From positions 1 through 41,036 of IMG/VR virus record IMGVR_UViG_3300032006_000024: a stretch of DNA of 41,036 bases; one strand, 5' to 3'. Below the pieces are notes generated by a model. That model did no database searches. It was given only the letters and a program-made list of their open reading frames with translations, and was not told the origin of the DNA. Below are positions 34,903 through 40,909 of the stretch, one piece after another. The stretch's first letter is position 1. Every line of letters begins with the position of its first letter. This DNA comes from a virus. Both the position numbers and the translations under genes were made by a program.

Positions 34903-35189
34903 ATAAAGAGGATAGAGTATTCGATGTAATTGGTATGTCACCGAGAGACGACAAAGATGGACATAGTTTTTGGGATGAGTTTTTTGCTAAGGGCAACCAT
35001 TTGCCTCAGCACAAACAAGATGCAATGGTGGAGCGTAAGAAAAACAAGGGGCACATGGAGAGTGACTTAGAATATGCCGAACGTGTAGCACGTGAAAACA
35101 TGAAGGGCATGGATAAATATGACGCAATGGTGGAGCGTAAGAATAACAAAGTTGATAGACTTGATAATAAAAAGGATAAAAAACAATGA
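34899..35189 (+). CDS. Charged repeat-containing protein, 96 aa
   Basis: The product is highly charged, K/D/E-rich, and likely helical or disordered. A 29-nt direct repeat (35019-35047 and 35121-35149, two mismatches, 102 nt apart) encodes DAMVERKKNK and DAMVERKNNK, so the gene contains a recent internal duplication of a helix-forming motif. It ends with KKDKKQ. It overlaps the neighbours on both sides by 4 nt. No family recognised. Confidence 0.65.
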   Translation: MNKEDRVFDVIGMSPRDDKDGHSFWDEFFAKGNHLPQHKQDAMVERKKNKGHMESDLEYAERVARENMKGMDKYDAMVERKNNKVDRLDNKKDKKQ

Positions 35190-35863
35190 CAGATACGACA
35201 GTAATCGAGTATGAGGACACACAGATAGTACCAAGAAATGAGTTGTACTTAGGCACTATGGTAGCAAGTGGACCAGAGGAAGTTTTGGCTATTGCTTCTA
35301 AGATAGCTACAACCTTGAAGGATGTGATTGATACGAGGAAGTTATACATAAAGATACATGGTAAGGCATATGTCCAGGTGGAGGGCTGGACGACACTAGG
35401 CGCACTGTTAGGGGTTTTGCCTAGAGAGTTATCAGTAGAGGAACAAGACGGTGATATAGTGGCTACTGTTGAGCTTATTAGAGCCAGTGATCAGCAGGTT
35501 GTCGGGCGTGGAAGCGCAATGGTTGGTATGGATGAGCCTACCTGGCAGAAACGTCCAGCTTATGCTCGCAGAAGTATGGCAGTAACTAGGGCAACAGGCA
35601 AGGCTTATCGTTTAGCGTTCTCATGGATTATGAACTTGGCAGGCTACGAGGTCACTCCTGCGGAGGAAATGATGGGCGTGAACTCTGGGCAGTCTAGTGA
35701 TGCGCTGAGGGATCGGTTCGATAAGCTCTGGAAGGAGTGCAAAGACGAAGGCATTCCAGCCAAAGAGCTAACTTCGATAACGCCTGATGCGTCTGATGCT
35801 GAAATCAAGGCAGCAGGCAAGGCTAATAAACTAGTATTAGACGCTGTTACTGGAGCAGCGTAG
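35186..35863 (+). CDS. Putative single-strand annealing (Erf/Rad52-like) protein
   Basis: 225 aa. A central block reads KAYVQVEGWTTLGALLGV, then WQKRPAYARRSMAVTRATGK and AYRLAFSWIMNLAGYEVTPA. Proteins with YA-x-RSMA-x-TRAT and A-YR near a GYE-x-TPAEEM end occur in phage recombination regions, and the layout (beta hairpins then arginine-rich helix) recalls Erf/RecT/Rad52-type annealing proteins that pair complementary strands. The family match is not certain. The C-terminus (LRDRFDKLWKECKDEGIPA) resembles tails of such proteins. Its neighbours are the nuclease and initiator-like genes, consistent with recombination-dependent replication. Confidence 0.6.
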   Translation: MTDTTVIEYEDTQIVPRNELYLGTMVASGPEEVLAIASKIATTLKDVIDTRKLYIKIHGKAYVQVEGWTTLGALLGVLPRELSVEEQDGDIVATVELIRASDQQVVGRGSAMVGMDEPTWQKRPAYARRSMAVTRATGKAYRLAFSWIMNLAGYEVTPAEEMMGVNSGQSSDALRDRFDKLWKECKDEGIPAKELTSITPDASDAEIKAAGKANKLVLDAVTGAA

Positions 35864-35939
35864 TGGTTAGGGTGACACCGACCCATCCAACGAATAGCGT
35901 AGCGCGTGCATGGTGTGGTGCGTGCTTATATTCTCCTTG

Positions 35940-35997
35940 TATAGGCAGGTTGTTAAGCGGTCACAGTGTCTGCTTAAGTATAGACAACCTGCCTATA
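35940..35997. repeat. Large perfect inverted repeat near the replication genes
   Basis: TATAGGCAGGTTGT (35940-35953) is exactly complementary to ACAACCTGCCTATA (35984-35997); the spacer contains a second stem, TTAAGC (35953-35958) and GCTTAA (35972-35977). A third copy of TATAGGCAGG lies at 37318-37327, just before the promoter at 37345. No T-run follows, so it is not an ordinary terminator. Likely a protein-binding site or replication-related cruciform; the initiator-like gene begins 41 bp further on. Confidence 0.75.
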
Positions 35998-36037
35998 TTA
36001 CAATGTATTACCCACAATCGAGTTAGGAGTGGCCTTA

Positions 36038-36511
36038 ATGAATAAACCCAAGTTATGGATACGGCTTTATATAGAATTGTTAGACGACCCTAAGGTAGCT
36101 ACATTGCCCGATAATCTTTATCGCCTGGCTATTGAGTTGTACTTATTGGCTGGTGAGGTCAACAAGGATGGTCTAATTCCCGACATTAAACACCTAGCCT
36201 GGCGTTTGAGAAGGCAAGAGGACACAACTACTGCACTAATTGAACAATTAAAAGAGGCTGGCGTGGTTATCGAGCGCAAAAATAAGCTCATCGTGCATGG
36301 ATGGAAAGATCGCCAAGCTCCATTATCGGCACGTGACCGTAAACGTCTGCAAAGATGGCGTGATGGTGTCACAAATCGTGACGTGGAGGTGACAAAAGAC
36401 GCTGACAATAGTGACTATATTAAGAAAGAGATTAAGAGTAAGAATAGAGTTAGAAAAGACAAGAAAAAAACAACTACATTATTTGGACGGATAAATGACT
36501 ACATTGGCTAA
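36038..36511 (+). CDS. Replication initiator-like winged-helix protein
   Basis: 157 aa from ATG 36038, with AGGAG 8 nt upstream; a GTG at 36029 would overlap this SD. The N-terminal 90 residues (LWIRLYIELLDDPKVATL, YRLAIELYLLAGEVNKDGL, IKHLAWRLRRQEDTTTALIE then IVHGWKDRQ) match the winged-helix plan of phage O/DnaD-type initiators that load host helicase. The C-terminal half is basic and lysine-rich. No ATPase motif. It lies 41 bp after the large inverted repeat, a candidate origin. Function is by resemblance and position. Confidence 0.65.
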   Translation: MNKPKLWIRLYIELLDDPKVATLPDNLYRLAIELYLLAGEVNKDGLIPDIKHLAWRLRRQEDTTTALIEQLKEAGVVIERKNKLIVHGWKDRQAPLSARDRKRLQRWRDGVTNRDVEVTKDADNSDYIKKEIKSKNRVRKDKKKTTTLFGRINDYIG

Positions 36512-36932
36512 TCACTTAACAGATTTACCAGGATATTGGAAACGAACGTATGAAAAAGACCTTAAGCGGATAACCTTATTAGTGGTATTAGAAGCATTAG
36601 GGTTAAGTAAGGAGCTTATGGATTTCTGGACAGCTACTAATAAAACCCACAAACTGGAAGCAGTAATGGATGCAGTGGAAACTTTATACAAGGCTGGGTT
36701 TATCGCAGGTGCTGACCCTCAAGCAAGGTGGGCATGGAACGACATAATCGAGGACTGGTACACTAACGACTGGCGAGGAGCGCAGGGATCATCGCCCACA
36801 CCAGAGCAGTTAGTAGAGCATTGCATGTCATGGAGAGCAAAACAAAAGGCCTTAAGTGTTAAGTGGCAATGGCATGGCAACCTGGCAGATGACCAGGTAG
36901 GCGATAAGGGTGGCATTAAGCAATATGGTTAA
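36495..36932 (+). CDS. Unknown protein next to the initiator, 145 aa
   Basis: Starts within the initiator-like gene (17-nt overlap) after GGACGG. The protein is helical, with W-rich motifs (DFWTATNKTHKLEAVMDAVE, RWAWNDIIEDWYTND and MSWRAKQKALSVKWQW). There is no Walker motif, so it is not a helicase loader of DnaC type. The position suggests a replication partner of the preceding gene. No family recognised. Confidence 0.65.
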   Translation: MTTLANHLTDLPGYWKRTYEKDLKRITLLVVLEALGLSKELMDFWTATNKTHKLEAVMDAVETLYKAGFIAGADPQARWAWNDIIEDWYTNDWRGAQGSSPTPEQLVEHCMSWRAKQKALSVKWQWHGNLADDQVGDKGGIKQYG

Positions 36933-37239
36933 GAGTGACCTAGAGCTAGAGCTAGAGTTCCACATGAAAGCACTTAATATTAAGAAGTGGGAACGTGAGT
37001 ATACCTTTGCCAAACCTAGACGCTGGCGGTTTGATTTTGCCTGGATTGACGACATGGTAGCTGCTGAAGTCGAGGGTGGGATTTGGTCAGGGGGTCGGCA
37101 TGTCACTGGTAAAGGGTTTCAACTGGATTGTGAAAAATATAATCATGCGACACTACTGGGCTGGCGTGTATTTAGATTTACACCATCACACATTGCCAGA
37201 GGTGACGCTGTAGAAATTATAAGGAAAGCATTAAAGTGA
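36925..37239 (+). CDS. VRR-NUC/resolvase-like nuclease
   Basis: 104 aa from ATG 36925 (GTG 36910 is an alternative start). The sequence RRWRFDFAW (D37), then AAEVEGGIWSGGRHV (E48, E50), a lysine-bearing GFQLDCEKYNHATLLGWRVF and a final FTPSHI fit the compact PD-(D/E)XK nucleases found in phage replication modules, often described as Holliday-junction resolvase or VRR-NUC-like. It would process branched DNA before packaging. It overlaps the previous gene by 8 nt and the next start by 4 nt. Confidence 0.8.
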   Translation: MVKSDLELELEFHMKALNIKKWEREYTFAKPRRWRFDFAWIDDMVAAEVEGGIWSGGRHVTGKGFQLDCEKYNHATLLGWRVFRFTPSHIARGDAVEIIRKALK

Positions 37240-37316
37240 TTAAAAGTATATTGGTCAGGGTGTTACTTCTACTCCTGGCGTATTGGGTACTCACAGTAAT
37301 TAACAATAATAAATAA
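37236..37316 (+). CDS. Tiny membrane peptide, 26 aa
   Basis: GTG 37236 overlaps the nuclease stop by 4 nt, with AAGGAAAG upstream. The 26-residue product is almost entirely hydrophobic (ILVRVLLLLLAYWVLTVI) with K at the start and NNNK at the end: a single membrane span. Many phages carry such small membrane peptides; no function can be assigned. The short length makes the call moderate. Confidence 0.45.
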   Translation: MIKSILVRVLLLLLAYWVLTVINNNK

Positions 37317-37340
37317 ATATAGGCAGGATTTACTCTTATT

Positions 37341-37374
37341 TATCTTGACAAAACTTGTCAAGATATGTTATCAT
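37341..37374 (+). promoter_or_regulatory. Early promoter with operator palindrome
   Basis: TTGACA (37345-37350), 18-bp spacer, TATCAT (37369-37374), all within a sigma70 layout. The -35 is covered by a perfect palindrome: TATCTTGACAA (37341-37351), centre AAC, TTGTCAAGATA (37355-37365). A bound protein would block RNA polymerase, so this is probably repressible. The transcript start near 37381 gives a leader of about 30 nt with SD GGAGG before the ATG at 37410. TATAGGCAGG lies 14 bp upstream of the palindrome (37318-37327). Confidence 0.75.
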
Positions 37375-37409
37375 AAGGTACATTAAATTGTGCGTGGAGG
37401 CGCAAAAAA

Positions 37410-37868
37410 ATGACCAGCGATTTCTTTTTTGAGGATGAGAAAATCGAAAGACAATATCTTGAACAGTCGGAGAAGGTAGTAATGTTTGTAGATAGTGCAG
37501 AGACAGAATTTCCACACAGCAAACTACATCAGTTATATAAAAAGTCTGATAGTAAACACATACCAGGACTAGACCACACTTGCGGTTTTTGCGGTGGTGC
37601 TAAGTGTCAAGGGTATGGAACGAATGAGGCATATATATTTAGTGATGTGCCTGAAAATGGTTTATGTTCTTGTTGGGAAAAGTACGAGGAGATACACAAG
37701 GAAAGTCCTAAAGATGAGAATGAGGCCTTTTGGAATGATGATATGGAGATGTGGATGCAACATCAACCTACCAGGATAATCTTACATCCTGATATAGCCT
37801 ATGATGTGGTTAGTGATGGTACACCATTAGACCAATTAGAGGAGGGGAAGGATTATGTATATGGATGA
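37410..37868 (+). CDS. Unknown zinc-binding protein, 152 aa
   Basis: First gene behind the operator-bearing promoter. Acidic protein with one cysteine cluster: TCGFCGGAKCQG (about 58-69) and GLCSCW (about 89-94), a possible zinc site. The C-terminal 50 residues are rich in D, E and aromatic residues. SD GGAGG is 9 nt upstream. No family recognised. As an early-promoter gene it may act on the host, but that is a guess. It overlaps the next gene by 14 nt. Confidence 0.65.
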   Translation: MTSDFFFEDEKIERQYLEQSEKVVMFVDSAETEFPHSKLHQLYKKSDSKHIPGLDHTCGFCGGAKCQGYGTNEAYIFSDVPENGLCSCWEKYEEIHKESPKDENEAFWNDDMEMWMQHQPTRIILHPDIAYDVVSDGTPLDQLEEGKDYVYG

Positions 37869-38496
37869 CGGTAGTTTCGATTGTGAGTGTATCAAGGACG
37901 GCTTAAAAGTAGACGAATATCTAGCTGAATGTCAGCGTAAACTTGAATCACCTATCAATGTAGGCTACTATTTTCAAGGTAGCCCTTCGTTAGATGGTTC
38001 AATACCTTACGGATTGACAGATGAGGAGCTAGGGAAGCACTTCAGAAGTGAGTACGAGTGGTATTTTCTATGTGAGGAATGCGGAAGGAATGTAGACCAC
38101 GATACAGGTGTCAAACTTGATGAGTTCTGGCAGAGCTATGACCTAACTGCCGACCATTGGCTAGATAGTGATGAGCTTACAGAGGCAGAGAGTGCCAAGA
38201 TCGCCCAGCTTAAGAGGGAACACGCAGGTGATGAAGACCAAGTAATCAAGCGACTAGTTGATTATCTAGCAAAAAGAACAAAAAGCCCAGTGGGTGAAAC
38301 TGCGCGACACTTTGCTGTATTGACGCTGTATGCAATGAATGAGCCAATCGGACTAGATAATGGTAAACCTGGCGCATATCTACCATATGATATAAAGCAC
38401 ACCATGTTAAGAAACCCAAAGATATTTGTAGAGGTAAAAGAGCATGTATTTGATTTAACAGAGTGGGCATTATCTAAAACTAACAAGGAGGAATAA
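37855..38496 (+). CDS. Unknown protein, 213 aa
   Basis: The start ATG at 37855 follows GAGGAGGGG. The acidic N-terminal half has CECIK and a cysteine pair (FLCEECGRN, about 77-85) with a nearby histidine, possibly metal-binding. The C-terminal half contains a helical region (KIAQLKREHAGDEDQVIKRL) and IPYG/AYLPYDIK-type patches. No known enzymatic motif. The gene is 1 nt before the next start, so it belongs to the same operon. Confidence 0.65.
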   Translation: MYMDDGSFDCECIKDGLKVDEYLAECQRKLESPINVGYYFQGSPSLDGSIPYGLTDEELGKHFRSEYEWYFLCEECGRNVDHDTGVKLDEFWQSYDLTADHWLDSDELTEAESAKIAQLKREHAGDEDQVIKRLVDYLAKRTKSPVGETARHFAVLTLYAMNEPIGLDNGKPGAYLPYDIKHTMLRNPKIFVEVKEHVFDLTEWALSKTNKEE

Positions 38497-38497
38497 A

Positions 38498-39223
38498 ATG
38501 TATAACCATCCTATCAAGAACAAGAACGGTCAATACCTGGCGACTAAAGACCAGTATGAGAAGTTAGTCAGTAATCACGACACCAACAAAAACGGCAGCA
38601 AGGATTATGCGCCAGTTATAAAGTTGTTTAGCCCACTTGGAGCGGCTACCTGGCTCATTTCTGAGCTAAACCCAAACACAGGGATGATGTTCGGATTGTG
38701 TGATTTAGGGATGGGTTTCCCTGAGTTAGGGTATGTATCACTTGAGGAAATCCTGGAGCAATGGATAGAGCAAGACAAACATATAAAATTACCTGATGTG
38801 CCTATGTCCAAGTATGCGGAGTTAGCAAGGGCAGAAGGCCATATTAAAATCCCAAAAGCAGAGAAAAAAGTAAGGATATTTGACGCTTCTCAATGGAATA
38901 TAAAAACATGGGCAACTAAGTATCAACCAATTACAAACCCACGTGGTAATGATTATTTTGTGGAAAATACGGATTGGATGACTAACAGCTATTTCGATAC
39001 CATTGGGGAGGATAAAGAGTACATGGTAGAGAAAGATATAACAGAGGAATACGTTTGGACGTGGCAAGAGTTTGACGGAGATTGGATACTATCGCAGGGA
39101 TATAAGTTGGCTAATCGTTTGGGTTACTTTATAACATCAATACCTTATGATAAGAATGACCCGACAGAAGTTGAAATAACGGACTATGACCTAAAACATG
39201 GCGAATTAAAGGTGGTGACATGA
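38498..39223 (+). CDS. DUF2958 domain protein, 241 aa
   Basis: SD AAGGAGG lies 7 nt before ATG 38498. Residues 40-90 (VIKLFSPLGAATWLISELNP then MMFGLCDLGMGFPELGYVSL, EEIL) match the DUF2958 domain found on plasmids and phages: KLF-P, TWL-x-x-EL, GLCDLG-GFPELGYVSL. The function of that domain is not known. The C-terminal 150 residues are not recognised and contain several W and Y. The stop overlaps the next start by 4 nt. Confidence 0.8.
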   Translation: MYNHPIKNKNGQYLATKDQYEKLVSNHDTNKNGSKDYAPVIKLFSPLGAATWLISELNPNTGMMFGLCDLGMGFPELGYVSLEEILEQWIEQDKHIKLPDVPMSKYAELARAEGHIKIPKAEKKVRIFDASQWNIKTWATKYQPITNPRGNDYFVENTDWMTNSYFDTIGEDKEYMVEKDITEEYVWTWQEFDGDWILSQGYKLANRLGYFITSIPYDKNDPTEVEITDYDLKHGELKVVT

Positions 39224-39333
39224 ATAGCAAAATAACCTGGATAGACAAGTTGGGTGCGATAGTGGGGGCTATCGCACTCATTTATCTTTTAGCGCATATT
39301 ATTGTAGCTATCGTTAGGGGAGTATTCATATGA
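39220..39333 (+). CDS. Small single-span membrane protein, 37 aa
   Basis: ATG 39220 overlaps the previous stop (ATGA), with GGTGG 4 nt upstream. The product has one hydrophobic span (KLGAIVGAIALIYLLAHIIV) and a short positive tail (RGVFI). The stop again overlaps the next gene as ATGA, a typical coupled small lysis or membrane gene. It may be a holin-like or accessory lysis peptide; no homologue is recognised. Confidence 0.5.
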   Translation: MNSKITWIDKLGAIVGAIALIYLLAHIIVAIVRGVFI

Positions 39334-39986
39334 GACTATGGCAGAAGTTACTACTAGCACAAATACCTTTGCTGATATTGTTTGGCTGGGTATATCGTAC
39401 ACAGGAGTTAAGAATTGAAAGGGGTGCTGGTCTAGTCGATGATCTCCGCACTCAAGAGGCTGTAATGCTCGATGGAAGTCTAAATATAACACAGGGCGAA
39501 TGGCACAGAGATGACCAGTCAAGATTACCATCGCCATTAGTAAATACAGTGATGCCGACACCGTCAGCGATACCAACACATTCCAGACCTGACCCAGTAA
39601 TGTATATGGCGAGGCTGTCATATTACAATCCCGACTTGGGCGCACCGATGAATTGTCATCCTGCGAATTGGAACGAACAAACAAATCAATGTGATACAAC
39701 CTTATTTGATGGTAGGATAAGGGAACACTGGACGCATTGGTTGAATACAGGCATAGCTTGCCCTATAGAGTTCAAACTAGGTACTAAGATAATAATACAT
39801 GCAAAAGAATATCCCAACGTCTATACCTGTGTTGATAGAGGTTCGGCTATAACGGCACTACCAGACGGTTCTCTAAGAATTGACTTGTTACAACGTGAGC
39901 CGATATGGATAAAAGACGGTGACGTAATAAGGGATTATTGGTCGCCATCTGGTAGTTACCTGGTCGCTATTGAGGTAGTGGACTAA
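39330..39986 (+). CDS. Membrane-anchored 3D/RlpA-like double-psi barrel protein
   Basis: 218 aa. The N-terminus MRLWQKLLLAQIPLLILFGW is a signal anchor. After a proline-rich linker (residues about 60-90) the C-terminal 120 residues (ARLSYYNPDLG, ACPIEFKLGTKIIIHAK, YTCVDRGSAITA, LRIDLLQRE) follow the pattern of 3D/RlpA-type barrels, which act on or bind peptidoglycan glycans (some are lytic transglycosylases). DRG and ID are the usual conserved positions. Together with nearby small membrane proteins it suggests a wall-acting or lysis function outside the membrane. Substrate unknown. Confidence 0.65.
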   Translation: MRLWQKLLLAQIPLLILFGWVYRTQELRIERGAGLVDDLRTQEAVMLDGSLNITQGEWHRDDQSRLPSPLVNTVMPTPSAIPTHSRPDPVMYMARLSYYNPDLGAPMNCHPANWNEQTNQCDTTLFDGRIREHWTHWLNTGIACPIEFKLGTKIIIHAKEYPNVYTCVDRGSAITALPDGSLRIDLLQREPIWIKDGDVIRDYWSPSGSYLVAIEVVD

Positions 39987-39998
39987 TAACAAACTGCG

Positions 39999-40027
39999 TT
40001 GCAAAAAGCCCAAAACTGGATTACAAT
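39999..40027 (+). promoter_or_regulatory. Promoter of the holin-like gene (leaderless)
   Basis: TTGCAA (39999-40004), 17-bp spacer, TACAAT (40022-40027), then 7 nt to the ATG at 40035. The start of transcription should fall at the ATG, and no SD is seen. This also argues against a TTG start at 39999, which is the -35 itself. The same 7-nt spacing is found at terL and the ribbon-helix-helix gene. Confidence 0.6.
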
Positions 40028-40034
40028 CGTATAT

Positions 40035-40235
40035 ATGAAAGAGCCAATATACAAAAGTACTCGGTTTTGGGTTTCGGTTTTAACTCCAATAGTATCAGCT
40101 GCGTTTGTGACAGCCGTTGAACATTTTCCCTTTTTATCAGTTATATCAAGTGACCAGGTAGTGGCAATCCTGGCGGGGTTTATCGTTATGATGGTCAGCT
40201 ATGTCGCAGCCAGGACGGTACGTAATTCCTCCTAG
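40035..40235 (+). CDS. Holin-like membrane protein, 66 aa
   Basis: ATG 40035 gives 66 aa with two hydrophobic spans: FWVSVLTPIVSAAFVTAV (about 9-26) and VAILAGFIVMMVSYVAA (about 44-60), separated by a short loop and flanked by charges (KEPIYKSTR, RTVRNSS). Size, topology and charge fit a small holin, which would open the inner membrane for the endolysin at 31300-32877. Location next to the wall-acting protein supports a lysis role. It overlaps the next gene by 35 nt. Confidence 0.65.
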   Translation: MKEPIYKSTRFWVSVLTPIVSAAFVTAVEHFPFLSVISSDQVVAILAGFIVMMVSYVAARTVRNSS

Positions 40236-40440
40236 TATTAAGTTTGTGGCAAGCATTCCGTCTATACAGTCAGCTATAAAGATAGCAGGCGATGCAGGGA
40301 TGCGAATAACAATAGATGTACCAGAAAGCGAGCTAATGAATGCTATCGGGCTGTTGGCGTTGCGTGACAGTCTCCTACACGTTGAAATAAAGGTGGAAAA
40401 TGACAAGAACGAAAATAGAAATAGATTTCTCGGAAGTTGA
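40201..40440 (+). CDS. Unknown protein before terS, 79 aa
   Basis: ATG 40201 overlaps the holin-like gene, and the end overlaps the terminase gene by 41 nt. The sequence is a plausible protein, with a beta-alpha pattern (IKFVASIPSIQSAIKIAG, MRITIDVPESELMNAIGL and LLHVEIKVEND). No SD is obvious, so coupling to the upstream gene is likely. No family is recognised. The large overlaps make it less certain, but the composition differs from a random frame. Confidence 0.55.
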   Translation: MSQPGRYVIPPSIKFVASIPSIQSAIKIAGDAGMRITIDVPESELMNAIGLLALRDSLLHVEIKVENDKNENRNRFLGS

Positions 40441-40780
40441 ACGCTTATCAGGCATTGGATTGTCTAATAAGGAAGTTGCGTCTGCTCTGGGAATTGCTGA
40501 GGCTACGTTGTACCGTAGAAAACAGGATAATGAGAGCTTTGAGAGTGCCCTAAAAAAGGGTAGAGCAAAAGCTGCAGCCGATATAGCTAATGCTGTGTAT
40601 GAGAATGCCATGAAAGGGAATATTACAGCGCAGATATGGTATGAAAAGACCAGGAGAGGCTTATCTGATAAGGTACAGATAGATGGAGACGTAGAGATTA
40701 AGCTGAATTATGAATGGAAACCTAAAGAGCAAAGACCTGAGGCTGGTGATCTAGGCACTCTAGACGAGAGTAACCCATAA
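40400..40780 (+). CDS. terS: Terminase small subunit
   Basis: 126 aa, SD AAGGTGG 6 nt before ATG 40400. Residues 19-41 (IGLSNKEVASALGIAEATLY) are a helix-turn-helix, and the following segment (ESFESALKKGRAKAAADIAN, then AVYENAMKGN and AQIWYEKTRRGLSDK) is the helical oligomerisation region typical of phage small terminases, with the characteristic A-x-x-GN-x-x-A-x-x-W-Y and LSDK end. It recognises the packaging site and delivers DNA to the large subunit at 217. The site probably lies in the repeat-rich stretch 40780-216. Confidence 0.85.
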   Translation: MTRTKIEIDFSEVERLSGIGLSNKEVASALGIAEATLYRRKQDNESFESALKKGRAKAAADIANAVYENAMKGNITAQIWYEKTRRGLSDKVQIDGDVEIKLNYEWKPKEQRPEAGDLGTLDESNP

Positions 40781-40813
40781 TGGAAGTCAAATCCTACGGA
40801 TGGAAGTCAAATC
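40780..40813. repeat. Two 14-bp direct repeats after terS
   Basis: ATGGAAGTCAAATC occurs at 40780-40793 and 40800-40813, a 20-bp period. The first copy overlaps the stop of terS as TAATG, and an ORF of 19 codons (40780-40839) could be read from it, but the repeat period is not a multiple of three, so the repeats are more likely DNA sites. They are candidate small terminase or packaging sites. Confidence 0.7.
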
Positions 40814-40837
40814 TCAGGGATTATAATAATAAATATT

Positions 40838-40862
40838 AGCCAGGAGATAATAAGCCAGGAGA
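40838..40862. repeat. Two 10-bp direct repeats in the packaging region
   Basis: AGCCAGGAGA occurs at 40838-40847 and 40853-40862, a 15-bp period like that of the iterons at 161-205. The stretch 40840-40909 is otherwise free of genes and terminators; I see no further structure there. The combination of repeats between terS and terL is typical of a packaging initiation site. Confidence 0.65.
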
Positions 40863-40909
40863 AAACCACAGGAAATCATATGTAAATGGTGTGTATTTCA
40901 GATGATTTA

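Noticed and set aside
35863-36045. 60-codon + strand ORF starting with GTG
   Set aside because: It runs through the large inverted repeat, has an unlikely composition with scattered cysteines and no recognisable pattern, and ends inside the start of the initiator gene. The stretch looks non-coding.
39999-40034. Longer start (TTG 39999) for the holin-like gene
   Set aside because: The TTG belongs to a -35-like box; ATG 40035 gives a normal small holin.
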